This document shows positions 34,900 through 45,831 of a DNA stretch of 64,000 nucleotides, piece by piece. Every line of letters begins with the position of its first letter. Position 1 is the stretch's first letter. The notes beneath the pieces were generated by a model that ran no database searches, was not told the origin of the DNA, and was given only the letters and a program-made list of their open reading frames with translations. A program made the translations under genes and the position numbers. The DNA comes from Coturnix japonica (Eukaryota > Chordata > Aves > Galliformes > Phasianidae), in contig NC_029516.1 of the NCBI RefSeq assembly GCF_001577835.2, positions 50,280,186 through 50,344,185 on the forward strand. Reading direction: 5' to 3'.

Positions 34900-34994
34900 C
34901 GGAGAGAAAGGCGGGGGCCAGCCTGGACAGGCTTTTTTAAGTGCCTGGCGGTGGCAATGGGCATGTAGAGCCAAGGGAGACAGCTGGGGACAGG
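34900..34994 (+). promoter_or_regulatory. Probable AKR1B proximal promoter and 5' UTR
   Basis: The sequence just upstream of the AKR1B start codon has a GC-box-like GGCGGGGG at about 34910 and an AT-rich TTTTTTAAGT at 34933-34942. The latter could serve as a weak TATA element about 55 bp before the ATG. There is no marked CpG island. The transcription start cannot be fixed from sequence alone. Confidence 0.35.
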
Positions 34995-37900
34995 ATGGCG
35001 GTGCCTTGCATGGAGCTGAACAACAAGATGAAGATGCCTGTCCTGGGCCTGGGCACCTGGCAGGTAGTGGTGCCATGGTTCTTGTGGGTGCTGCAGGGGT
35101 TAAAAGGAGAAGGGGGGGGAGGGTGGGAAGGTTGCAGGGGAGGGTTGGAGTGACAAAATATAAAACATCGGGTTCTGGAGGGCTGCGTCACTGGCGTAAC
35201 TGGACAGATGGGCTGTCAGGCAGCAGGCATGGGGCAAGAGGGGGGAAAGTGAAGAAAGATGGCAAAAAAGTAAAACGAGAGTAGGAGAAAGTCCATGTAA
35301 AAGGGAGGGGCTGGGAGGGGGGAAAAATGTGGCTTGCAAAAGGCTGCCTGTCCCAGTGCTGGCTGCTTAGTGTGTTAGGGCTGCAAGTGACAAAATTCCT
35401 TGGGTCACACTGGGGGGGAAATGGTAGTGTGTTAGCCTACGAGAAAGGGCGGGGTCACAATCATAGAACTCAAAGGGGCTGGAAGGGACCACTGCAGATC
35501 ACCAAATTCAATCCATTTGCTAATGTCTGGCAGAAACTAACTTCTTTCTGCTCCACTCCATGCGCTGCAGTCCTTGCCCTACAAAAAGGGGAAGTTAAAA
35601 TTCAGTTTAAATGCCAGTGACAGGGAGCAGCAGCTGTACAGGGTAACTTTGGAGAGCTGTCACAGTGGGTTCTGGCCAGTGGCAAAGGGAGGTTTCATGG
35701 TATGGTTGTGCTTGTTTTCAGGCTCCTCCAGGAAAGGTGGAAGAGGTGGTGAAACACGCTATTGATGCTGGCTACCGCCACATCGACTGTGCCTATTTCT
35801 ACCAGAATGAGCATGAAATAGGGAATGCAATCAAGCAGAAGATCAAGGAGGGGGTTGTGAAGCGGGAAGACCTCTTTATTGTCACTAAGGTATAAGGGTG
35901 CAGGAATGTTGGTGCATTTACATTTTCTCTAAGATAAGCCTTTGTTTCATATATAAAGTAACCTAAGTTCCCTTCTCTAGTGTTTATTTCACGATTGTGG
36001 GCTATGAATTCAATTCTTTATTTCAGTTTTGACTGAATTTTACTAGGAACTGGTGAAAACTTTGGAAAAATAAGATGGCTGTTGCCATCATCATAACAAT
36101 TTTATTGCACCTATTGAGGGTTCATATGTATGCTCTCTAGGAAGACAGGGAAAACAAGACAAATCAGATGTTTGAATTCAAAGACTTTGTACTACTTATT
36201 GGTGTGCAAGGCATCTGAGAATTATGTCAAGCAGAAAATGTAGGCCTGAAAGTAAACAAAAGTTACAGTATGGAATTTAAATATGAAGTAGTTTGTGTTT
36301 GTACTCTTATTCCTCTTCTCATTCCCTTGTCTCAGCAATGCTGACTTACCACAAAATGAGGACACATCAACTAAAAAACTCCCAGTTTCTAGTTTTATAG
36401 CACAAAACTGTAAAACGTTGAGCATAGATAAGCTGTTCCACATACTCTTTATTTTTGTTAAAGAACAGTTTTTAATTTGAATAATACTTGCAAGTTCTAC
36501 TTAAATTTTCATTTCAAAAGTAATTAAGTAAAGTTCAGAGCAGTCTTCACAGTGGCCAGATCAAAGGGACAGAAGGAGGGTAGCCATATGATGCTCATGA
36601 AATTTGGTCTGTAAAAAAATAAGTGTATATGAATAATCTGTACTGGTGGAAATCTTGCTGTGTCAAATACACTTTTGCATTTGGTTCTGAGAGTTTCTTG
36701 ATTGTCCATCTTCACTACTAACTTCTTTACTTGTGTTATATTTGTCATATCCTACCACTAAAATATTAGTATCCTTGTCTTCAGTGAGCACTCAGCAGGT
36801 GAGAAGGCAGTTGTCATCCCTGCCCAGCAAGGGAGTTCTTGTCCTCTGATCTGGACTGTGAGAGCTGTAGAGTCACAACTGAGCTTGGTTTCTCCCCACA
36901 GCTGTGGAACACATTTCACGAGAAGTCCTTGGTAAAGGAAGGGTGCAAAAGGAGCCTTGCTGCTCTGCAACTGGACTATGTTGACCTCTACCTAATGCAC
37001 TACCCTATGGGATTCAAGGTAGTCATGCTCTACATTCCTCTTTTCTCCTTACCTGGGTAGAATTAGTTCGTTAGTTCTCTCTATTATGCTGTGGTTTACT
37101 TCATTACACAGCTTGGATGTGCTACAGTTCATTTTGCTCCTTCCTAAACCTGACAGGAGCAAGCATTCAGTTAGTAATTAGGCAGCAGTATGTTTGAGTC
37201 TGTGGGTCTGGCTGTCCATTTATATTAGAGTGAGATAGCTGTGATTAGAAGCCCTGCTAATGACCTCAGGTCTTCAGGGAAATTGTAACCAGTGTATGAG
37301 GTGCAGTTCGGGATCACGACCTTCTACTGGGCCAGATCTGTGTGAAATCTCAGCTAGAGGTGTTGGCTTGAATTGGAGTAACCAACCGTGAAAAAATACA
37401 CATTACTCAGAAAGAAGGTGTTTTTTTGCACCCAGTCTGCACCAGCATAAAATAAATAGAAACTATGGAATAAAGGTAGAGGTGTGTCTGTTCCCTTCTC
37501 AACAGACCTGCTTAAGTCATAAAGATGTTTACTGCTAATCCCTCTTTGTGGAAGTATGGCTCTCATCCAAGAGAATATTGATGAGTATGAATAATTTTTA
37601 GTTATCTGATATGTTTAAAGAAACTGACCTGTAATTCCAGTCAAAAATCAAGCATGTGGTTGAAAATTCAACACAACATCTCTGTGACTTTGGCCTTGAA
37701 ATTACAGGCTGGTGAAGAACTGCTGCCTGAAGATGGCAAGGGTATGATTATTCCCAGTGATACAGATTTTCTGGACACATGGGAGGTAAGTTAATGTTTG
37801 TTCTTTTTCTGTGTGGGTTTCTAAACTAAATACAGCAGAGATGTGGATACATAGTGGAAGTAAGGAATAGGTTTGGGCACAGAGGGTAGTCAGACAGTAT

Positions 37901-40900
37901 TATATTTTATAACCAGGAAAAGAAACAGCTGCTTCCTCTTCTAGTTTTGAAGAGCAAGAAGAGTATGTCTTTACTATAAATAAATAGGAGAAACCTATCA
38001 GCACCGAGGATTCAATTTTAAATTGAATGCAACATTGCTTAATCTATTATGAGTTGCTTGTTGGTTTCTCAATAGCATTAGTGAAATAAAATATCATGGT
38101 AGACAGTTAATACCACCTCATAAGTTTGTTGTCCTTCCTTTAGGCCATGGAAGAGCTGGTGAACTGTGGCAAGGCAAAAGCCATTGGAATCTCAAACTTT
38201 AACCATGAGCAGATTGAAAGACTCTTGAACAAGCCAGGATTGAAATACAAACCTGTAGTTAACCAGGTAAAACTTTGATTTTCATTCCTAAATATATTCA
38301 AGCTACATTTCAGCTCTTAAAGCTGTTTTCTGCCATAACTTTTAAATAGTTTGGTGCCATGGAAAGATCTCACAAAGCAGTAAGGTACCTTTTGCTGTCT
38401 GAAGGCTGCCTGAAATACGCAGGGCTTCACTACAGTACCAGTGCTAATGGTTTTTACCTGACAGAGGTCTTGAAAGAAAGGGCTTTTCTTGTAGATTTGC
38501 ATGTGTGTAATGCTGTAGACATCTGAGAATGATACCATATAATACATGAACAGTTTGGCTTATTCATACTGCAGTAATAGGAAACAGATGAGAATATTTC
38601 ATTATGAAACATCAGGAAACAGTGAAAATAGATCTGGTCTTGTGTAAGTCCTCACAATTTTCTGCTGCGCATCCCCTTTCACGCTGCCAAGTACTGCTCA
38701 TATCACAGCTCAAGTTGTCACAGACCCAATTCTGCCAGCTTGGGGATAACCAGCCAAATCTCCAGTGCAAGGTACTGCACAAGTGTGGTGATGTACAGGA
38801 ATGCCTTCGCACATTCACTACATTTATTTATTTTTCCAACATAAAAGAAAACACTTCACCTAACTTGATTTTAAAAAAGCAGGCTTGAAGCAAACATTTA
38901 TATCGTGCTCACAGATTCAACAAATTCAAAAGTCCTTTTTTACATGGGAAAATATTCTAGTAGCACTGTGCAAATATGTTGTTTTTAAAGCACTGTCTGC
39001 ACACTGAGGAAAACAGGAAAGATAATGCACCTGTGAAATGTTATTAAACTTTGTATCATGCTTCTTTAAGAAGGGATAAGCAAGAACATCCTGGCTTTGT
39101 GTTTGAGTAGGAATTTCAGGAGCCAAGGAGCAGACTGCAGCAACTTTCTGAAGGTCAGAGAGCCCACAGCAAAGCAGCACACAAGGCCCTGTGCTTGTTT
39201 CTATATTCAGCACATTGTCTAGAAAACATCCAGAAAGGCTAAGCTAGGGAAACTCATGCCCCCTGGCTTCTTCAGGAATGAGACCGACTCCCTGAGTATG
39301 TTGGATGACCCAGAGCAGAAACTTCAGTTGTTCCGAGCTGCCCCTCTGGAGATGCAGTCCTGTTCTGCTGTCTAGTTCAGGAAGACTGATTTGCCTAATT
39401 TTTGTCACACACTGCTGTGAATGACTTCTTTAAAAGATCTACTTTAATCACAAAACTGGGAGTCTTTTCACACTGTCTGTGACTCAAGAGGAGTTCAAAT
39501 GTTATGCTCTGGAGGCCAGTGCTGCCTGCCTCCATGCCAACCACCATGTTGCTGTGCTTGCAGATTGAGTGTCATCCATACCTGACCCAGGAGAAGCTGA
39601 TCAAGTACTGTCACTCTAAAGGGATCGCTGTGACTGCATACAGCCCTCTGGGCTCTCCTAATCGGCCATGGTAAGAAAGCAGGCAGCCTCTCCACACAGA
39701 AAACTGCCACTTGCAACTGGAATCTTTGCAACAAAATATGTAAATGATGCAGCTACAGTGAGAAATCTACTTTTGCTTTGTTTCAAATCCTTTCTTCCTG
39801 CAGAGAACCTAATACCTTCAGTATCCTGTCTTGTGTTTTTAATAGGGCCAAGCCAGGGGAACCTATGCTACTGGAGGATCCTAAGATTAAAGAGATTGCA
39901 GCAAGACATCATAAAACTCCTGCCCAGGTAAGAGGTGTTGACAGAGCAAACTGTTCCTCATCCTTAGTGTCCTTGCAGGTGCTGCCTTCTCTAGGGATAC
40001 ATTATAATGGGGTTGAACTGCACTTGACTCTTTGTACTGACCCTATTCTTGCTGACATTCATATGTATTACCATGTCTTTTCTATGAGATCTTGAGTACT
40101 GAGCCTGGGTGAGCTGATCCGTAATGACGCAAACTTACCTCAGGTGTCCCCTTTCCTATGAAGATTCCTTCTGTTCCCAGAGAGAAGTGCTGCTTCTTCT
40201 GAGAACCCCTTTGCTCCTGTAAGCTTTACTTACAAATCATCAATCCATTACTCTTTTCTACAGCTACTTTAGCAAGTTATTCATAAAATCACAGAATGGC
40301 TTGGGCTGGAAGGGACATCAAAGCCCACCCAGTCCCAACCCCCTGCCATGGGCAGGGCTGCCACCCAGCAGCTCAGGCTGCCCAGGGCCCCATCCAACTT
40401 GGCCTTGAATGCCTCCAGGGATGGGGGATCCACAGCTTCTCTGGGCAGCTGTGCCACGGCCTCACCACCCTCTGAGTAAAAATCTTGCTGGCCTATTTGA
40501 CTGCTTGCTGTTTGCTCATCTTCACAAAGAATTGTTGAAAACTGCTCGTTTATGCAAGGTGATTTTTCTTCTTCATTGCTAGTCCCACCAAAGAGTTCTT
40601 GCCAGTGGTGGACAGGACTTCGGACAAATCCATTATGTTTACAGGCAATCAACCATAGTAATATTTTAAGACAGGCAGTTAGGAAAAAAATGTATCCAAC
40701 AATTTCCCAATAAGGGGGGAAGGCATATGTTTTCTTCCCTCCACAACCCAAAAAGAAAGAAAAATTCTTGAGGAGCAAAGATGTAGAAACAGCATAAGCC
40801 AGAAACTACAGATAATTTTCTCATTAGACCATAAATAAGTGCCGGATCATCATAACTGGCCTGTGCAGACTCGCAGTCTTCCAAAAACATAGGTGTAGAA

Positions 40901-42486
40901 AGAGGAATCTGTTTGTGAATAAAGGTGGAAAGAAGTGGGAGGAAGAGGGAGAAAATATACAAACTGCATTGGAATAGCTTCCTTGGCTACTCTTTGCTCA
41001 TAATCCTTCTTGTTCTTTTCTAGGTTCTGATCCGGTTCATTATCCAGAGGAACTTGGCTGTCATTCCCAAGTCTGACAAAGAGCAGCGCATTAGGGAAAA
41101 CATGCAGGTGAGGCTTCCATTGGGACTACTGAAACCACAGCCATTGCTCCTGCGTGTTTCCGAGTGGCACTTGAGAAGCATCTAAAGGGGAGCACAGAAA
41201 TGTAGAGATTGGGGCCTAGCACTACCTAACCAGGCAGAATTCTTTTTTTCTGGGGGAAAAGCATCTTGCTCATGTCAAAAGAGAAATAGGTTACAACAGA
41301 GAGGCTGGAGATCTACAGTGCTGGAAGTGGAATCCGAGTTTGTAGCTTGCCCTCCCAGGCCCTTAGCAAGCCCACTTTTCTGGGGCAAAAAGGATCTAAC
41401 TGTAAACACCAGACCCAATAACTGTTTGTCTCATTTTGAGATTGTGGTTCCTCCTGGTGGGGAGAGTCAGCTGGATGCTTGCTCTGAAGATCTGACATCT
41501 TAGATGGTATCTCTGTTACTTTCAGTTCATGCTGCAAAATTTGGACTCATTTCTCCTATTAACCATCATCAGTAATCCTTAGATGACAGTAACTGTGAGA
41601 ACTGCAGTTGGTACCCAGGAGTCCTCTGTTGCAGCAGAAAAATATACTGACAGCTCCAGTATTTGTGACTCATGGAATAATCTGCACTTAGCACCTAAAT
41701 TCCCTGTTGATGTATTACAGTGCAAACGGAAGTGGTGTTTGCATTCAGTCACCTACAACTATGAGACACTGCTATGAACAGTACTTTAGAGAGGAAGGAC
41801 TAATTGGTAAATTGGTGTTTGGCTGAGAAATAAGAGGATTTTCCAACTACCCATAATGTGCATGCAGTATATTCCCAACTGAAGTTGCAACAAATGAAGG
41901 ATGCACATAGAATCCAACTATTTATGAAGTAGTTGGATAGTTTATAAAGTAGATTAATTTATGAACTACTTTACCTAAGTAAAAAGAGCGTTTTCTTGTT
42001 TTCTTTCTTTTTCTGCTAGGTGTTTGACTTTGAGCTGTCTGCAAAGGAGATGGATGTCATCCTCAGCTTTAACAGGAACTGGAGAGCGATTCCAGTGCCA
42101 CAGTATGTTCCTTATTGTCTTTATTATCCACCAGGGCTGTCTGTCTCTGTGTTTTCATACCCTGTATCTTGAAAGCATACATGACAAAAACGAGAGGGCC
42201 CTCATGTAAAACTCTAGAGGTCAGGTAACAAGACATTTGCTGGAATGAACATCGGAAGGAAGAGTCATTCAGGGCCTTCCTTGCACATGCTTGTTCTTAA
42301 GCTTGTGCTCCAACTAATGGCAGGTACCAGCTGCAAGTCTTCAGTATGTTGGCAGTGAAGAATGGAGACGACAGTAGGGAAATGCAGCTGAATTCACACA
42401 GTCTAACACTTTACCTAAATAACCAAGTTCTTTCTCTTCTTAGGTCTGCCAATCACAAGGACTACCCATTCAAAGCAGAGTATTAA
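34995..42486 (+). CDS. AKR1B10: Aldo-keto reductase family 1 member B (AKR1B10-like), complete, 10 coding exons
   Basis: Cytosolic NADPH-dependent reductase of aldehydes and ketones. Coding exons are 34995-35063, 35722-35889, 36902-37018, 37708-37785, 38144-38266, 39564-39670, 39846-39927, 41024-41107, 42020-42102 and 42444-42486. All introns are GT-AG, and the exons sum to 954 nt (317 residues plus stop; human AKR1B1 has 316). The start ATG is followed by [20 protein letters not shown], which aligns with the family N-terminus. The tetrad is visible: Asp45 and Tyr50 in [11 protein letters not shown], Lys79 closing exon 2, His112 in LMHYP. The NADPH-binding IPKSDKEQR and ISNF motifs are present. 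The C-terminus ([14 protein letters not shown]) resembles human AKR1B10 (QSSHLEDYPFNAEY) more than AKR1B1. Tyr113 replaces the usual active-site Trp111, and the AKR1B1 Cys298 position is Ile. Family membership is certain; the exact paralogue is inferred, because birds carry several AKR1B copies. Confidence 0.95.
35112..35322 (+). promoter_or_regulatory. G-rich segment with two G-quadruplex motifs in AKR1B intron 1
   Basis: GGGGGGGGAGGGTGGG begins at 35112 and GGGAGGGGCTGGGAGGGGGG lies at 35303-35322. Both are on the coding strand, about 50 and 240 bases after exon 1, and both satisfy the four-run G-quadruplex pattern. Confidence 0.5.
35458..35535 (-). repeat. Short CR1 3'-end remnant in AKR1B intron 1
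   Basis: AATCATAGAACTCAAAGGGG, CTGGAAGGGACCACTGCAG and ATCACC resemble the reverse complement of a CR1 tail. It is only about 75 bases and diverged. Confidence 0.5.
40283..40490 (-). mobile_element. CR1 LINE 3'-end fragment in AKR1B intron 7
   Basis: A well-preserved CR1 3' end: AATCACAGAATGGCTTGGGC, CATGGGCAGGGCTGCCACCC, CCTCCAGGGATGGGGGATCC and CTCACCACCCTCTGAGTAAA. It lies antisense to AKR1B and looks younger than most CR1 pieces here. Confidence 0.93.
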
Positions 42487-42940
42487 CACCTCCATGTACC
42501 TCCTTCCAAATTAGATGTCCTCTACAGCTGAGTCCTGACTTCTTCTTCTGTACTCTACAGTCATTGAGAGCAGTTACTTGTCCTCCTTTTTCAGGAGGAT
42601 CCTGCTAGCTGGTGAAAGAACACATCAACGGCAATGGGTCTTTTGTTGAGAGGGTTAGCTGAAATCTGGTTTTACTTCTTTTTTTAAATCAACATCTCAT
42701 TTCTGTTTTTCCTTCTCTTGCTTAACTGAAAACATGTTTAGCAAATGAAAAAAGCCCTTGTAAGCAACCAGATTTTTTTTAATGTTGTTTTCACTGCAGC
42801 AAGTCTTACTGGCTCACGAGTGGCTGTTGAGGAATGTGGTGCTTATTTACTTCGCTTTTTATGTAGTTGTGATTTTTACAGCATGAATAATTAACGCTTT
42901 AAAGTTTTATATGAATAAAGATTGAATGAAAGCAAACAAA
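42487..42940 (+). terminator. AKR1B 3' UTR with polyadenylation signal
   Basis: About 450 bp of non-coding sequence follow the AKR1B stop codon. A canonical AATAAA lies at 42914-42919, within ATGAATAAAG. Cleavage would fall about 15-25 bases later, just before or within an A-rich stretch. The length suits AKR1B family 3' UTRs. Confidence 0.7.
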
Positions 42941-44224
42941 AAAAAGAAGTCTTAATATCCACAAAACTTCATCAGTGTGACACTTAGACTTGCCATGTAA
43001 GTTCATGATAAAAACACCTGAAGTCTGGTTTTCAAATTTCAATACAGGAAGGAAAGGCTCCTATGGCTCCTGTACCAGGAACCTAATTTGGGACTTAGGT
43101 ATCAAACAGGCTACAGCTGTACCTAAAACTTCCTCTGAACAACCAGAAATCAACGTTTTGTACAATTAAAGGTGGAAAAAGCAAAGACAGAAACATAAGC
43201 AGTGATAACTCACAAGAAAACACATCCAGCAGAACACAAGTTCTGGAAATCTCAAACAAAATTAAATTTTTGCAGTTCTGTTGGTAGCATCCAGCAAGCA
43301 ATAAATCCAGACAGGCTCTAGCTTTAAGATAAATACAAAAAAATATATATATATTATATAAAGGCACCAATGCAAGCACTGAAGTAGACTCAAAATTGCT
43401 TTAAATATTTTCAGATAGATGATACTAGACCAAAGCAAAGGCTGGATTTAAAAGACTATTCTGTGGCATTCAGCACACTGATGACAGAAAGTCTGACTAG
43501 GATGCCAGGTGAGCTGCAGAAAGGCAACAGTTAAGGTGCCAGTTGGGTGATGCCTCAAAAAGCATCTCTTCACCATAACATCAAAATGCCAACACAACAC
43601 ACAGTACCACTGACCCATCACAGGAATTTCTCTGCAGCAGATGCCATGGGGACATGGTGCCTGTTCAGGGGACAAGCCAGGAACCACTTGTATGACAGTG
43701 TTTTCCTAAGAGCAAAACTGACTGTGCCCAGCACACTTCCATGCTCTCACAAAAACAATAATAATAATTAAAAACCCCACATTAAATGGGAGCAAATTTC
43801 CCAGCAATAAGGAAAAGCATCACCCCAGCCCAGGCTTGGAAGCACATATCCCCCTGAGCTGCCTCGCCCAGGAAAGCAGGAGAAAGACTACAAACACAGA
43901 GAACGTTTCATGACGCAGATGTCATGCCATGAGGTCAAGTACCTGCTTTGCTGGGCATGTTGACTTCTGGATGTCATTTCGCACTGACAAGTGTGATAAT
44001 TGAGACTTTTATTTTTCTCCCTTTAAGAATACATACGGTAAAGCTGCTGATCTCAGTACACGGTGGTGCATCAGGAAATGCATCCCTTGAACTTCGTGGC
44101 AATGACACCTTGTTTCACAAGGCCTTGGAGGAGATTCCTATCTCCATCACAACTGTTTCAATTCCTACTCATTAACAAACAGGGTGCTGCTGATGGAAAT
44201 ATTCCATTTATTGTGAATGCGGTT
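42941..44224. other. Short intergenic region between convergent AKR1B and CALD1
   Basis: About 1.3 kb with no recognised gene or dispersed repeat. There is a TA-rich microsatellite near 43340-43362. Confidence 0.5.
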
Positions 44225-45831
44225 TCAGAATACATCGTTTGAACAAATCATTTTTATTGCAGCTATCAAATGTATTTGAAAGACTCAGAAGAGTGTTTAC
44301 AAAACCCCCAAACAAAAAATATGACAACTCATAGACAATGTCAGGCATAGTTTCACCCCCTACAGATAACTACACGCATCTCTATGTAAACAAGATGTTT
44401 TAGCCAAGCAGGGGAGCTCATCTTTGGGTTAAAATATAACATTCCTCTCCATTAGGAAGAAGTCAGATGCTGTAAGAGATGGAAGTGGTGAAGGGGAGAA
44501 CCCGGTAGTTTTGATGCACAACAAAGCTGTTAACAATGTACTTGGGGGGCTACTTCAGCTGCTCAGTTTTTGCCATCCATACACTGTAGGATGTCAATGC
44601 TAAGCTGTATGGCATGTACATTCAAACCAAGCTGACATCTTATAGCCATGTGTTTACTATATACAAATCAAAACATCTGTAAAGAAGATATTTGGGAGAG
44701 AGAGTTAAAAAGAAGCACTACAAAGATAGAGGTTTACTTCATTTAGGTGGACCTGGTGTACGGCACTGATGAATGGCAAGATTTAGTGTACAGTCATTTG
44801 AAACAAGCTCCAACTGTGCTTTTCTGTATTTTACTTTTTAATTATGGTAGTTTTATATAAATTAAACTACAATGTTTTATACAAGTGACCTATTTTTGAC
44901 CCTCTATACCCTTACCTTTTCCTCTTTTAATAACTATAACTTTCTTTTCAATTACCCATTCCTGGGCAATTGACATTTAAATCTTTTAATACTTATCTTG
45001 CCATACCTCTAATGGCAATTATGAAATCTTACTATAAGAAAGTGTGTGATTTTGTCTTTATCTTTTTTAAGCTGTGATATTGGCTAATTATGTACGTTTA
45101 TTACTAAATATAATACTCTAGCATGTATTAAAGCATTCTACTGTTAGTAGTGCCTTTAGGCTAAACTTTGTGAAGCTATGTGTGTATATATTCTAAGTTG
45201 CAATCAATTACTAGTCACTAACAACAAAAAGAAATATCAGTACCGCTGTCAGCTAAGATAATCATCCAAATTTATGCATTAACTTAAACTAGAATGGAAA
45301 AATTGATACTTTAAAAAAAAGTATAAAACAAAAAATTAAACAAGTTATTGATGCAGTATTTCTCATGACATGGGCAACTTACAGAAAACATTACATTGTC
45401 AACTAAGGATATTTATTCCATGCCACAGTCTAAAGTGCAGAAGGAAGGACTTCTGTATTCCAAAAGTAACCATTGTTTTCATAGGTTTACTGCACACCTT
45501 TCTTGATCAACTTCACTTTAAATGCACTTTGGGTTGACCTCTTATGCCAGCTGAAATCACTGTTCTGATCCATAGTTATGACTGTCAGTAGGAGAGTCTG
45601 TATATTTCACAGCATGGGTTTCTTTAGGAATAAAGGTTCTTGTGCAAAGGCAGTACTATTATGATGAATGTCTAGATTGACTATTAAATATAGTGCTAAT
45701 ATACATGGTTTTAACTGGGATAATGCAAAAAGACATTTTGGTAAATAAACATAAATATAAAAAGAACAATTTAGCACTTTTTCTTTCTTTTTTTTCCCCC
45801 AACTGATTGGTCCAGCGTCTTTAGTAGCCTT
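44225..45831 (-). terminator. Probable CALD1 3' UTR
   Basis: AT-rich sequence follows the CALD1 stop codon on the minus strand. Minus-strand AATAAA candidates include 45412-45417, 45097-45102, 44253-44258 and 44207-44212. The last pair forms a cluster and would give a 3' UTR of about 1.6 kb. Which signal is used cannot be decided from sequence. The other direction holds the end of the convergent AKR1B gene, with about 1.3 kb between the two likely 3' ends. Confidence 0.45.

Noticed and set aside
34823-35284. 153-codon open frame on plus overlapping AKR1B exon 1
   Set aside because: It is in a different frame from the AKR1B start and runs into intron 1. The family match is with the ATG at 34995.
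43948-44175. 75-codon open frame between AKR1B and CALD1 as a BPGM remnant
   Set aside because: No phosphoglycerate mutase motif (such as the RHG active site) is present.
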